Positions 11,725 through 24,107 are shown, counted from the first letter of the stretch. The stretch is DNA of 64,000 nt from Linderina pennispora (GCF_002104995.1 NW_024468249.1:1922001-1986000), one strand, 5' to 3'. Notes: generated by a model from the sequence alone, not told the origin. Numbers and translations: made by a program.

Positions 11725-12665
11725 GGTGAAAATAACGTGAAATGAAAAGAGGGCAAAAAAGGAGCCAGGTGGGGGTATGTGGAAGGGGATGGTGAAAAGT
11801 GAGGGAGAGGTGAGATATAAATAGTCCCTGGCTGGATATCGCGCTTCGCAGCTACTTTATGCTTCAAATAAGGACCGTCTGCGTATGTGCCTTTTTATAT
11901 ACGACCAGCGTAGCAAGTAGAACAGAGCAGGCCCGGTTGTCAAGTGAGCTGTAACGTACAAGTGGCCAAGATATAATATAAAACAGACGAGAAAAAGAGG
12001 AAAGCGGGTAGGAGGAGAAATGAAAAGGAAAAAAAAAAAAAAAAAGGACGAATCTGCCCAGGGAATTTGGCATCCTTTTTTCTCCTCAAAAGAACGAAAA
12101 ATAATGCGTCGTCGATCCCTGGCTTTCCTCGCTTCCCGTGAACCTCAGCGGGAATCTCCCTATTCGCACCTTTTGTAGACCCAAAAGACCACCAGGCATC
12201 TGGCGGTGTTCGTCGCATTACGTCCTCGTGCAGCATTTCTCGTGGACGGTAAAAATAGCAGAAACAGCTGTGCGTCGTATTGTGAGAAAGAGATGCAGTC
12301 GTCCTCCCTGCCATGACATCAGGAGCTGCAGGATACGCGGCTTCTGTATTGTGAAAGTTGCTATTACAGCCTCGCCAACGGCTGCGTCCTCTCTACAGTC
12401 CACTTTATTTCCTGCTCTCCCAGTCCCTCGCAATGCCAAATCGAGCACCATATTGCGTACGCTTCCCGACCAAAACAGTAGGCGATGCTCTGTTGTCATA
12501 GTCAATCGTGGTTCGAGGAACTGGATAGACACCAAAAACTATTGTAGACCGTGAATCCTCCCCTAACCACTGGTCCACCAAATGTGGCGGCGAAGGATTA
12601 TAGCGCGAGATTACGTCGTACAGTAAAACCATCGCCTTCCTCGTACTTTGCTTTCTGTTCCAGCC
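11725..12665. other. intergenic, divergent promoter region
   Basis: About 940 bp between the divergently transcribed membrane-protein gene and the LEA1-like gene. It contains an A-rich homopolymer at about 12029-12045 and pyrimidine/purine-rich runs. Frames in it (12138-12554 on plus, for example) look random. Confidence 0.4.
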
Positions 12666-13428
12666 ATGAAACTCACCGCCGATCTCATAAACAACTCGCC
12701 CAGCTTCATAAACCCCATCAAGGACCGCGAGCTGGACCTGTCTAGGAACCACATCCCGCTGATTGAGAATCTGGGCGCCACAAAGGCAAGTGAGAGATAA
12801 TTCTGGCGGCATTCACAGAACAGCATACATCCTGCTAAAAGTCACACAAGTATAGGATCTGAACGACGCCATAAACCTCAGCAGCAACAACATCCGCGTT
12901 CTTGGAAACTTTCCATCGCTTCCTCGACTGCGGTGCCTCTACATTGCTGACAACCGGATCGTCTCGATCGAGAGCAGCCTCGGCGAGTTCCTGCCGCGCC
13001 TTGAAGCACTTATCCTGACAAACAACGAGATCAGCGAGCTCATCGAGCTTGAGCCCCTCCGTGGGCTTGAGAACCTGACGAGTCTGTCGCTGGCGAACAA
13101 CCCGGTGATGCGCAAAAAGAACGCCCGCCTGTGGTGCATCTGGCGGCTGCCGAAAACGCTGCGGGTGCTGGATTTCGAGAAAGTCAAGGAACAGGAGCGG
13201 GAGGAGGCGAGGCAGCTATTTGAAATGAAGGGCGAACTGACTGAGGCGGCTAGGGCGATCCTGGCAATTGAGGGGACGAAGGCTAATACGTTTGAGCCGG
13301 GAGAGGGGCTCGAGGAGGATGAGGAAGAGGTGGTGGTGGACGAGCAGAAGAAGCAGGAGATCGAGGATCTCAAGGCAAAGATCCGCAGCGAGATGGCTCA
13401 GGTCGAGGCCATCGAGGAATTCATCTAG
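12666..13428 (+). CDS. LEA1: U2 snRNP protein A' (leucine-rich repeat), two exons with a GC-AG intron
   Basis: Component of the U2 small nuclear ribonucleoprotein; with U2B'' it binds stem-loop IV of U2 snRNA. Exon 1 (12666-12785) begins MKLTADLINNSPSFINPIKD, the typical U2A' start. Exon 2 (12856-13428) holds the leucine-rich repeats (INLSSNNIRVLGNFPSLPRL, LYIADNRI, LILTNNEI, LSLANNPV), the LRR cap (MRKKNARLWCIWRLPKTLRV) and an acidic, Lys/Glu-rich C-terminus. The product is 230 residues (human about 255). The intron (12786-12855, 70 nt) starts with GCAAGT, not GT, and ends TATAG, with a TGCTAAAAG branch-like site. Only this splice gives the conserved continuation DLNDAINLSSN. Confidence 0.93.
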
Positions 13429-13493
13429 TCACTTTCACGTCCAGGAAACAGAGATGTTGCGTATATTTGTAAAACAGGGGGAAAGACATTCAT

Positions 13494-14059
13494 TTACTTC
13501 TCGTCCTCGGGAATCACGCCCTCGCTCTGGCCATGATAGCCATGGTTGGTGACGTTGAACCACGGGATTACGTCAAAGTTCAAGAACGCTCCCGTCGAGT
13601 ACTCAGCCGACACGCGCTGCACGTTCAGCGGCAGCGACGACGGGCCGTACATGGGCTTGCCCTGTGCCTTCAGCTTGCGGTACTCGACGCGGTACTTTTG
13701 GATCTCGCGCGTGTTCTCCGAGGCTCCCCAGAAACGCGCAGACGTCAGCATGTAGGCGGTAAGGAAAGCCCGCCATGGCGCCGATTCCACCGGCGATCTT
13801 CATGGCGCGCATCAGCGGCTTACCGGGGTTGCCCGACGGCTGGTACTTCTCTACATGGTGTGAATGTTAGCTAGTGAATTCTCGTAAACATCGCCATTTC
13901 GTGCCACTTGTACATACCCATCCAGTATATGAAGCCAGGGCCCAGGGCAGTGAGGCCGGCGCCGAGCGCATAGTCTGATGGGCGGAAGTACCGCACAACG
14001 CGAGTGAAATTCGGGTCGGTGTCAATAACAGGGTACGGAGCCTTGTGAACGTGAGCCAT
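13494..14059 (-). CDS. NADH:ubiquinone oxidoreductase 21 kDa subunit, two exons, one frame break
   Basis: Accessory subunit of mitochondrial complex I in fungi (the nuo-21 family, with its N-terminal and C-terminal domains). Exon 1 begins at 14059 with MAHVHKAPYPVIDTDPNFTR and RVVRYFRPSDY, diagnostic of the N-terminal domain, followed by a hydrophobic helix (GLTALGPGFIYWM). A 67-nt intron (13851-13917 on plus coordinates; GTATGT donor, GCTAAC branch, GTAG acceptor) follows. Exon 2 continues EKYQPSGNPGKPLMRAMKIA, then ARFWGASENTREI and a C-terminus ending PEDEK, stop 13494-13496. One base change near 13780 shifts the frame. About 165 residues. Its presence shows the organism has complex I. Confidence 0.88.
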
Positions 14060-14404
14060 GTCGAATATATATGTCCTTGTCTCTTCGTGAAACGAAAAAA
14101 TATAGTAGTGTATAAATGGAGGGCTTCGAATTGAAAGGGAGCTGAAATTCAAAACTCTGCTCTAAATGCGAAATTGCCACAATTCAAGACAGGCTGTGGG
14201 CCATTTTTCAATCACTGATAGAGATAAAACTGATCTCGTGTGTGATCGTAATTACCAAAGCCAAGGCAGGTTGGCCTGCGCTTGAATCAAGGGCTGTGCT
14301 GTGTTTTTTCGGTTGACTATCTTGGCCAGTGCTGAGCGTCATGGTCCGCCAGCGCATTTCGACTTTGTCTGTTGCCCCTTGTTTGCTTTCTTTTTACAGT
14401 CAAA
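14060..14404. other. intergenic, bidirectional promoter
   Basis: About 345 bp between divergent starts of two mitochondrial genes (complex I 21 kDa subunit on minus, CBP3 on plus). No gene. A shared promoter for the two respiratory genes is possible but only inferred from arrangement. Confidence 0.4.
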
Positions 14405-15238
14405 ATGGTATGAATCGAATGCAATGCACGTCGCGAATGCCCTGCATAGCGGCTACGCAAGCACTAACCAACGCTCTTTTGCATGTAGAACACATCTATG
14501 CTCAGAGCTATCCAGAGATCAGCTGTCATCGGCTCGCCGCTCGCCCGACAGTGCACCGTAGTAGCTACCCTGGCACAGAGATCAGCCATGTCGCTTGTGC
14601 AGCCCATGGCTTGCCAGCAGCGGATGCAGTACAGCAGTGAAAAGAAGACGCCCCCACCCCGGCCAGTGTACACCCTGCCGCCTAAATACGCCAAAGTGGC
14701 ACGGAGCATCCTCAGCTACTTCTTGCCACAGTATCAGGCACAGAACATTGGCAAGGAGCTGTACAAGATCAGCAGCACATACCCGCAGTTCCAGGAGTTC
14801 TGGGTCGCCGAGTGTGATCTTCCCGAATCTTTCCAGACGTGGTTTTCAACCTCGTCGCTGTACGTGTGGATGATGCTGGTACGCATTCGCGCCGACCCGA
14901 ACGCCAAGCACTACAACCAGGAGTTGGTGGACTGTTTCTTCCGTGATGCTGAGAAGAAGATTCGCGACAGCGGAGTCAAGTCGGGCCGCATTGTCAACGA
15001 CACGCTGAAGGACCTTGTGTCGTCGTATAAGGGCACGGTGATGTCGCTAGACGAGGGGCTGGTGCGGTCGGATGCCGTGCTAGCTGCAGCTATCTGGCGC
15101 AACCTGGTGCCAACAGACGGTGCCATCCTGGAGATTGATGCCGTCACCAAGTACGTGAGGACGCAGCTGGCGCGTCTGGACAAGACCACTCTGGAGCAGC
15201 TCATCCAGGGCGAGTTCTCGTTTGACCCAATCAAATAA
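14405..15238 (+). CDS. CBP3: ubiquinol-cytochrome c reductase assembly chaperone, CBP3-like, start codon in its own exon
   Basis: Mitochondrial chaperone that binds newly made cytochrome b for complex III assembly (Ubiq_cyt_C_chap family, UQCC1 in animals). The frame from 14498 reads MLRAIQRSAVIGSPLARQ. An 81-nt intron (14408-14488; GTATGA donor, perfect CTAAC branch near 14464, GTAG acceptor) would join an upstream ATG at 14405-14407 in frame to AACACATCT, giving MNTSMLRA and a product of 250 residues. The Arg/Ser/Ala/Gln leader suits mitochondrial import. The conserved domain is seen from LPPKYAKVARSILSYFLPQ through FQTWFSTSSLYVWMMLVRIR to the C-terminal helices. Frame intact. Either start gives a functional leader; the short-exon start is supported by the consensus splice signals. 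Confidence 0.88.
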
Positions 15239-15570
15239 GCCGGTGATTTACTGGGGGTCTTGCTAATGCAATATTTGATTACGGCTCTTGGGGGCAATCA
15301 CAGCAGGAAAAATGTTTTGAGTAGGCGGTGGCGGTAGCAGCAATAAAAAAACCTGCGGTCACCAGCTGGTGTCGGCACTTTCTGCTCTGTAACTCCCTTC
15401 CTGCTCTTTGCTGCGTTCTACAGGCATAGTGTGCTGCATTGTCTGTTTAATTTAAGACTTATTCCCTGGAAATCGCTAGCCATTTGCACATTCAGCCACC
15501 TTCAACTAGCGTTTCAGCAGCGCGCTTATAAACACCATCAGCCACGGCACAGCACAACACTCACATCCAC
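15239..15570. other. intergenic
   Basis: 3' end of CBP3 and promoter of the Net1-like gene; no gene or repeat seen. Confidence 0.4.
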
Positions 15571-18500
15571 ATGGAGGCTCACGCTGAGGCCATCAAGCGC
15601 AGGTGCAAGCTTCGCGTGAACTTTGTTGGTGTTGACGAGTACGACCACGAAGACCGAACACAGCCGTACCGCAAGCTCATCTATATCGCCAACTCGACGG
15701 ATCAGGTCGGTGACGTGCGCAAGGGGATCAACACACTATTTGCAAAACTCTATCCAGATGACGGGTACGTATAGTAGCAGAATTTCATTCTGGTCTGCAC
15801 CTGTATGGGCGAGCAACAAACTTATGTTTTGTCCAGCACTTCACCGATGGGTTTGTAGGCATCAGGATGTAGCCATGCTACGCGACTCGATGATGTGCGA
15901 TGTGGCTGACGATTTCATGGTCTCGGATGTGTTCGACGAGAGCCCCGTGGTGTACGCCGCAATGCGCGGACTAGAAATCCTTGAGGTTCCTAACGCGGAA
16001 TCGACAGCTGCGCCACCCACTGCAGGTAGGCAGAAACGCAAGCGGTATACACTCACTCCAGCAGACATCACAAACCATATTGCTGGCCGCAGCGACAGCC
16101 TGGATATCTCGAAGCACCCGCGTTTCGATGGCATCAACGGGCACGGACTTGCAGCGCCGCATAGTCCCGAACACACGCCGTCCATGACAGGCCCTGACTT
16201 ACAAAGCACTATGGATGTACACGACGACAACCTCTATGTTGGCGAGCGTCAGGATCGGCCCAATGGTGCAAGTGTGCTCAGGAGTCGCTTTGGCTCCAGC
16301 CCAGAGCTCTGGAGCAACATCGACATTATCCACCATGCGCCAGCCATCAGCCACTCGAGCAGCAATCCGTTTTCGCCAGAAGCTAGTGGGCCCAAGGTCA
16401 ATGAGCCAGAGCATGAGCCAGAGGCTGCTCCATCTGAGGATACTGCAGCTGCTACATATGCACCAACTGACAAGGAAGCATCGCCAGTCCGGGAAATTCT
16501 TGCCACTGAGCTTCCGCCTGTGCCGACGCAGGACCTTAGAGCCGAAGAAGTAGGTATCGGTGGTATTGGATCGCCATCGCTATTCACACGTCGTCCAGCC
16601 AAGCGTAAGAGCGGATGGGACCCCTCTTCCAGCCCGGACCTGAACGGTCTGGCCGCCAGTGTCCGCCAGGAGCAGCTATCCCCCTTTGTACTTGATACAT
16701 CCGAGCCTGTAGCTATCGCCAAGGCTAGTGTTTCAGATAGTCAGGAACCTCCTACAAAGCGTGGCCGTATTGATGCTGAGAATCCTGAGAAGGCACTCAT
16801 CGAGAAGGAGCCAGATGTGGCTGATGAGGCCGAGCCAGAGGCCGAATCAGAGAAGGAACCCGAGCCAGAATCGGCGCACGAGCCCAGCAGCGAAGACGAG
16901 GGAACAATTGCTACCAGGCTGCGCAGGCGACGTGTGGACTATGCGTCACTGATCAAGGGCAAAAATACCACAGAGCCAACTGGGCCGGCAACTCGTGGCC
17001 GCAGTCATTCTAGAAAGCAGGTGTCTGCCGAGCCGATCAGCCCGCCTGCGCGCGGTCGCGGTCGCGGTCGTGGTGGTACTAGGAAGCAAAGCGCCGCTAG
17101 TTCAATTAGCCCGGCAACTCGTGGCCGAGGCCGCCCCAGGAGGCAGTCATCCAAAGCAACTGTAGATACCGATAACAGCGATAACGAAGTGCCAGAGACA
17201 GCCCCTGTGCAACGGGAGCGCAGAGGAGCTGCTGGTAAGTCGTATACCGAGTGGCCGACAGATCTTGAGGAGGAGAGTACAGAAAGCGCCGATGGTGGCG
17301 AATCTGACACGTCAAATGCTGATGAGGCCCCAGCTGTCGAAAAGATTATTGAGAACGAACTCGAGTCGGCGGCAGCCATCGACGAAGGTGCTGCATCGAC
17401 TGCAACTGCAGTTCCTGCTGAGGAACCTGCCGCTGTGCCTGCCACACCCGTTGAATCTGGCGAATCTACCAGGTCTGCTGGACCGTCAGGATCTGATGAG
17501 CCTGTTGAACTCACAGAGATTGTCGTCTCCGCCGTTTCCAAGGACAGCGCAATGGAAGCAGTGCCTGAGGTTGAGGAGATGGCAATAGATCCTGTATCCA
17601 AAGCCAGAAGCCATCGTGGCTGGCATTACCGCTGATACAATCGAATCCGCTGAGGAGCCAGTGGAAGATAAAGCTGCGTCGGACACTTCTGAATCCGAAG
17701 AGAGCGAAGAGGTGGGACGCAGGCGAACCAGATGAGCCAGTCACTACGGTTGTTACCGGAGATATTACTGTCAACACAGAACCAGAGCCCGAAGTGGAGG
17801 CAGCCGAAGAGGCTCCTGAGCCAGCGGCTGAGGTGGTCACCGAGCCAGTAAGATCTGCGGAGATCCTGGCAGAGGATGACGACGAGGATGAGACCACACA
17901 CGCTTCCGAGTCAGACGAGAGCGAGGAGCTAGCAGACGAGCAAGAAGCGGAGACAGCTAGCCCCGACAAAGTTGCTGTGCCTGCCCCTGCCCACAACACT
18001 GAAGTGCTAACCGAGTCAGAAGCCGAATCCGAGTCGTCAGAGGAAGAGGAGTCCGGCTCTGAGGGCGAAACTGAGGCCGAGGATATCGATGATGAGTCTG
18101 AGGAGGAAGCCGAAGAAGAGGTTGAGGTTGCGAGCGAAGTGCAGGCCACTGCCCCAGCAACTGTCGAGGTTGTCGACGTATCCAGCAGCGAGGAGACCGA
18201 ATCGGAGGATGAATCGAGTGGCGGATCTGAATCCAGTGAGGAGTCCAGTGATGATGATGAGGAAGAAGAGGAATCTGAAGAAGAGGAGGAGGAGGAGGAG
18301 GAGTCCGATGCGGCTATAGTAGAAACAGCGACTGTGCCGGCCAAACAGATTGTGGTGTCGAGCTCAGAGGACGACGACGGTGACAACTCCGACGACACCA
18401 CAATGAGTGAGGATGAACGGCCTGCTGCATTAACGAAGGCCTCCTCCGCGGTAGCCCTCAAGCCCCAGGCTGTCGATACTACTCCGCCAGGAGAGGCACC

Positions 18501-19543
18501 CGCACCGGCTGCTGCTGCCGACGACCACAGCGAGAGCTCGGAGGAGGAGATGGTGACCGATATCGACGAGAGTGAATCTAGCTCTGGAGGAGTCGGAGTC
18601 GGAGTCCGACTCTGAATCGAGCTCTGACGACGAGTCTAGCTCTGAGGAATCAGAAATCGAGGACGATTCCTCTGCAAGCAAGGAGTCGAAGATTGAGGAG
18701 ATCAAGGCGAGTCTTGTGACAACAGCAACAAGTGGGTCGGTAGCCATAAAAGCAGCGGTTGCCAGCAGCGCCAAGCAGGCAAAGCCGACAGCTGCGAGCA
18801 ATGCTGTGCCTACCAAGCCAGCTGCTGCAAACGCTGTAACGCCCACCAGAGTGACAGCTGCCAAACCAGCAGCAGCAGCAACTCCTACCCCCAAGGCATC
18901 GGCTGCTCCATCCACACCCACCAACAAGCTGCGCGTCACCGCGTCAGTCGTAGCCCGCGCTGGCGCCAGTGCCGCCCGGCGAAAGGTCGTGCTCAGCAAG
19001 CCCAGTCTACTCAATTCTGACTCGTCATCGTCCGATTCCGAGACCGAAAGCGAGCAGCCAAGGAGGCGGCTGGCGAAGCTGCCAGTGCTGGGCAAACTGC
19101 AACCCAAGAACAAGAATCTGTTAGAGCTGGCCAAGGGCCAAGGGTGTCGGCGAGTAGCAACGGCGTTGGTGTGCAGAAGACCGGGTTCATGTCGATTTCA
19201 CAGCTAGCCAAGGCTAAACCGTACGCGGAGATCCGAAAGAAGATGGCCGAGCGCGCAGCATCGCGGGCCTCTGCTAGCATGCAAGGTACACCGGTTGGAT
19301 CCGGTGCAGCATCACCCCAGGAGAACCAGTCGGAGGAGTCGTCGAGCAGCAGCGACTCCGGACTCAAACTCAGACTCGTCGTCATCGTCAGAGGATTCGA
19401 GCGACAGCGAGTCAGATTCGGATTCCAAATCGAAAGCAAAGGATGCTGGTTCTAAGCGGCCGATCAGATTTGCTGGCGTGCCATCAACGCCATCCACGAC
19501 GCCCAGGCAGCGGAAGCGTAAGTCGGCATTGCTGAGTCTCTGA
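15571..19543 (+). CDS. Net1/Tof2/Dnt1-like nucleolar protein, large and Ser/Glu-rich, frame broken
   Basis: Exon 1 (15571-15764) and a 94-nt intron (15765-15858, GTACGT to TTGTAG) build an N-terminal domain: YRKLIYIANSTDQVGDVRK, LFAKLYPDDGHQDV, then CDVADDFMVSDVFDESPVV. This matches the pattern of the N-terminal domain of yeast Net1/Tof2 and fission-yeast Dnt1, nucleolar proteins that tether Cdc14 phosphatase and act on rDNA silencing. The remaining roughly 1200 residues are disordered: basic TPAD patches, AT-hook-like GRGRGRGG and GRGRPRR near 17050-17150, very long Ser/Glu/Asp runs (17800-18680, 19340-19430), an Ala/Thr/Pro/Lys linker, and a basic end RQRKRKSALLSL. Frame breaks lie near 17600, 17720, 18595, 19140 and 19370. 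Assignment rests on the N-terminus and overall layout. Confidence 0.6.
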
Positions 19544-19635
19544 CATCTTAGCTATTCAAAAAAATATACATGCTTTATCGCACTATATGCCATGTCTTGT
19601 TGCGCGGCCGACGACACCTAACCAACGGAAACGCC

Positions 19636-19863
19636 ATGCCAGTCGACACGCCAACCGACAACGAAAGCAATTCCAGCGCTGAGTCAGTGGAGGCGTGTGG
19701 CCACAATGATCACAGCCTGCTGTCCTGGTTCCATTGCTGCGCAGCATCTGAGCGCAGCAATGAAATCTCCAAAAAGGCCGACACAGCGGCCGTAGCTTTC
19801 CCCTCGCCCTTTTTCCTTTCTCTTTTGGTTTTGTGCTTTTATTCCTTCAAAATAGCCTCGTAG
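19636..19863 (+). other. small frame with C-terminal hydrophobic tail, part of a diverged repeat
   Basis: A 75-codon frame, MPVDTPTDNESNSSAES, then CGHNDHSLLSWFHCCAAS, then a strongly hydrophobic Phe/Leu-rich end. It lies between the 3' ends of the Net1-like gene and the minus-strand ABC transporter. Its sequence aligns loosely along its length with 26320-26610 in the AT-rich island (shared DNES-S-AE, C-H-N-HS, F-H and Phe-rich segments). It may be a small membrane-anchored protein or a repeat fragment. Not recognised. Confidence 0.3.
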
Positions 19864-19959
19864 AAAACAGCTCGGTACTTCGTGCCAACACTATATATTA
19901 CAAAACACGAAAATGCGTACTGGGTAATGCTTCCATTTATTTGGAATATACGATGAGCA

Positions 19960-22900
19960 CTAGTGTGTAATCTGCAGCGACTGCTGAGCGACAAGCAGGC
20001 TGTACAGACCCTTCTGCTCCAGCAGCTGGTCGTGGGTGCCATGCTCGATAATCCGGCCCTGCTTGAACACAACGATGTGGTCAGCATTCTGAATTGTGCT
20101 GAGTCGATGGGCAATGGTGATCGTGGTGCGGCCCTCAGACGCAATATCGAGTGCCTCTTGCACCAGCTTCTCGCTCTGCGAATCAAGCGCACTCGACGCT
20201 TCGTCAAGCAGCAGGATCTTAGGGTTACGCACCAGCGCACGGGCAATGGCAATGCGCTGCTTCTGGCCGCCAGACAGCCGGCCGCCGGTCTGCCCGATAC
20301 GCGTGTTGTAGCCGTCGGGCAGCTCGATGACAAAGTTGTGGATGTTGGCCTGCTTGGCGACCTCCTCAATCTCCATCTGTGTCGCGTCAGGGCGGCCATA
20401 CGCGATGTTCTCGGCAATCGTGTAGTCGAACAGCACCGGCTCCTGGCCCACCAGCGCCAGGTTGGACCGCAGTGACTTGACATTCCACTGGCGAACATCG
20501 GTGCGCTCGACGTCGACACTGCCGCCCAGCACATCGTACAGGCGCTGGACCAGACCGATGATGGTGGACTTTCCTGAGCCCGACGGACCAACCAGAGCAA
20601 TGGTCTTGCCAGGTGTGACGCCGAGCGTGATACCGCGCAGAATAGTGGCACCAGGACGAGTCGGATACGCAAAACGGACCTTCCGGGCAGCAATGTCGCC
20701 AGTGATCTGGTCGCGAGAGACCTTGATGCCTTCGTCAGAATGAGCATCGATATTCGGCACGCTTTCGATAGTCCTGAGCAGCTTCTCTGCAGAAATCAGA
20801 CTTTTGTTCAGCGTCGACGACTGCTGAGCCATCAGACCCAGCGCCATGGCAGAAAACACAATAGCATACATGACCTTGAACATGTGCAAGACATCAATAT
20901 ACTTGCTGAGAATAAAGCGCGATCCGACGAAGAACGCAAGGCAGTAGACAAGGAACATAGTGGACTGAGCAAACCCGTAGCCGATTGAGCTGATAAAGTG
21001 GTTGCGGATAGCGCTCTTGTATGGTCCCAATGCTATTGTCCTCGAACTGTTTGATGAACGTGTGCTCGCGTGTCAGAGTGGTCACGGTGCGGATGTTCGA
21101 GACAGTCTCGGCAGCCTCCTGCGACGCCTTCTCGTACGCGCCCTTCATTGCCTTGGTTGACTGAAAGACAGCCTTACCTTCCATGACAAAAGCGAAGATG
21201 AGGAACGGCAGGGTGGCCAGAATCACCAGCGTCAGGCGCCAGTCATATTTGAACGCAATGATAACACCAGCAATTATACTTGCAATGCCGCCGATGAAAG
21301 CAGGGAATGCCTCACCGATGCACTTGTTCACATCGGCAGCCTCAGTTGCAAGCCGCGATGTTAGCGCACCGGTGCCGTTCTCCTTCTTGTCGAAATACGC
21401 AGCATCCTGACGCATCATGGCACGGAAAACATCGTAACGAATATGGTACGTGATGTTCTCACCAGCAGTGCCAAAGAAGAATGACCGACCGCCGTTGGCA
21501 AAGAAAACGATGCAGGCGAGCATGAAAAACAGGCCAGCGTACTTGTTGACCTCATGCTTTTGCTTATCATGATCGTCAATACCAATAGCGACAAGCATCT
21601 CCGAGAATAAAATCGAGAAGCACGGGAATGCGACGCCGTCGATGACAGTTGCGATGAAGCCTGGAATGAACATGATGGTGTGCTTCTTGTTCATCTTGAT
21701 CAGACGCGGCAGCGATTTGATAGCCGCTCTTGCGCATAGCCTTGTCGCGCTCCTCAGCCAGCCTCTTGCCTTCCTCAGTCTCCGGGTCGATATCCTTTTC
21801 GTCATCAGCTTGAGACTCATTGACTGATGCAATGGTCTCAAGACCAGTCTGTCCGGTCCCGGTGCGCTGAATCGAAAACTTTTCTCATCAGCGAGTCTCT
21901 GGTCACCACATGATTTTCGGTGGCCGAGATAGCCTGGACCTTGTCATCAGTAAACTCATCGGCCAGTTCGCCTGGCACCAGGAGAGTCGGATCCAGACGA
22001 TTCACCTGCAGTGAACTCCTCGACGCCTCTCTCGATCGACTGGCGCAGCTGCTGAGCCTCGACAAGCTTGGCATACGCACCGTCGAGACCGATCAGCTCC
22101 TCGTGGTTGCCGGACTCCAGAACACGACCCTTGGAGATGACATAGATCACGTCCGAGTCCCTGATGGTGCTGAGGCGATGGGCGACGGTAATCGTGGTGC
22201 GGTTTGCCGATGCCCGGTCCAGCGCATCCTGCACAACGCGCTCAGCATTCGAGTCGAGTGCAGACGTGGCTTCATCAAGCAGCAGAATCTTGGGGTTCCG
22301 CACCAGCGCACGGGCAATAGCAATACGCTGCTTCTGCCCACCGGACAACAGCGCACCGCGCTCACCGCACATCGTGTCGTAGCCATCAGGGAGCTCAGAG
22401 ATGAAGTCGTGTGCGTTGGCGTCCTTGCATGCCTGGATGACCTGCTCCATCGTCGGCGGGTTGTTGTCGACGTCGATAGCGCCCCAGATGATGTTCTGGT
22501 AGATGGTGTATCCGAACAGCACCGGCATCTGCATGATGACACCGATCTGCTGGCGCAGAGAGCGCACGTTGTACTCGCGCACATCAACACCGTCAATCTT
22601 GACCACGCCGCTCTCGGGGTCGTAGAACCGCTCGACCAGGCCGATCATGGTCGATTTGCCGCAACCAGATTCGCCGACAAGCGCAATCTTCTGGCCGGGC
22701 TTGACGCTGATGCTGAAGTCGTGCAGGATCTGGACATCAGGGCGGGTCGGGTAGCGGAAGTTGACGCTGGAGAGCTCGATCTCACCCTTGATGCCGTCAG
22801 CCGACATGCCAGTCTCGGTGTCAACAGGGTCGATAGGCGACCTTGCGGTCGATTATATCAAAAACCTTGACGGCAGCACCCCGAGCACTAGAGACCGCAG

Positions 22901-23999
22901 AGATACTTGGCGCAGCATTGCCAAGGGAAAATCCACCAACAATCAGTGAGAAGAACGCGTTGAGGACTTGATCAGGCTTCATTTCGCCATTGCGAGCAAG
23001 CTTGCCGCCGAACCAGAATCCCAGTGCATAGACACTGAACACAGTGAACATGATGAACCCCATTGATCCACCGAGAACCTTGGCCTTACGCAAGCCAGCC
23101 TTCAGCGCCTTGGCAGTCTTGCTATTGTAGCGCTCCAGCTCGCGGTCTTCGCCACCAAACGCCATGACGGTCTTGATCGACGACAGGACTTCGTCAGCAA
23201 CACCGCCTGCCTCAGCGTATGAGTCCTGACCGCCCGATGTGTTCTCGGCAAGCAATATGCCCATAAGCGATGCTGCTGTAACCATAACAGGCATAACCGC
23301 AAGCACAACCAGCGTCAACTTCCAGCCCTTGACAAACGCGAGGATAATACCAGTGAGGAACGTAGCAGAGTACTGAATGACAAAGCTGAACTTTTCACTG
23401 ATACCCTCTTGCAGACAGATTGACGTCGCCAGAAATACGCGTGGTGAGCTCAGCCGGTGGAAAGACCATCGAACCAGCCGATGTCCTGGCGCAGAATAGC
23501 AGTATAGAAAGCCTCACGGACGCGCTTGCCCTGTCTCTCGGATGCAACACTCCACACAAGCTTCTGCACGGATGCGACAACCCAGGTGCCCATACCCAGT
23601 GCGAAGAAGTACCAGCAGTACTTGCGCACAGAGTGGTCCAACGCATGCCTGACGATGGGATTATTAACATCCTGATTGTTGAAAATCAGCAGCTCACCAG
23701 TCAGATCGGAGAAAATGAGCGTCATAAGCGGCATCGAGGCACCTGCTGCGCATGCCGCCACAAGGCCGATGGCAATCAGGATTTTGTCGACGGTGTCGGC
23801 AAACCGGAAAATCTGCATGAGCGGGACCATTGGTGTCTTCTCCTTGGGCTCCTTCTTTGCGAACTTGCTGAAGAACCCTGCCTTCTTGGGCGGCTGATCG
23901 CTAGCTGAGTCGGGCGAAGGTAGTCGTTCCCACCACCTCACCCTTAGTCGAGTGGATGCTGCCAAGGTCCTCTTTAGAACTAGACTGATCGTGTCCCAT
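19960..23999 (-). CDS. ABCB-type full-size multidrug exporter (TMD-NBD-TMD-NBD), frame broken
   Basis: P-glycoprotein-like ATP-driven exporter of hydrophobic compounds, probably plasma-membrane. The start at 23999 opens MGHDQSSSKEDLGSIHSTKG, a hydrophilic N-terminus; TMD1 follows (ILIAIGLVAACAAGASMPLM near 23750). NBD1 is at about 22800-22000 ([35 protein letters not shown]) and TMD2 at about 21700-20750 (MFIPGFIATVIDGVAFPCFS). NBD2 is 20650-19963 ([28 protein letters not shown]), ending LQITH, stop 19960-19962. About 1345 residues, usual for full ABCB transporters. Frame changes occur near 23930, 23450, 23390, 22840, 21990, 21880, 21730 and 21030; NBD1 and NBD2 cores are intact. A TATA-like site is at 24108-24115. 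NBD2 is nearly identical to the copy at 1-792. Confidence 0.92.
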
Positions 24000-24107
24000 G
24001 GTCACAATACGATTAGAGACAACGCAGAGGCTTAATTAAGTGCTAATACTGAGGGGAAGCAGAGAAAGAAAACTGATTGAGTTGGATGGTCTGGAACACA
24101 CAATCCG

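Noticed and set aside
17511-18461. 316-codon minus-strand Ser/Asp-rich frame
   Set aside because: Antisense image of the Glu/Asp/Ser codon repeats of the Net1-like gene; composition alone produces it.
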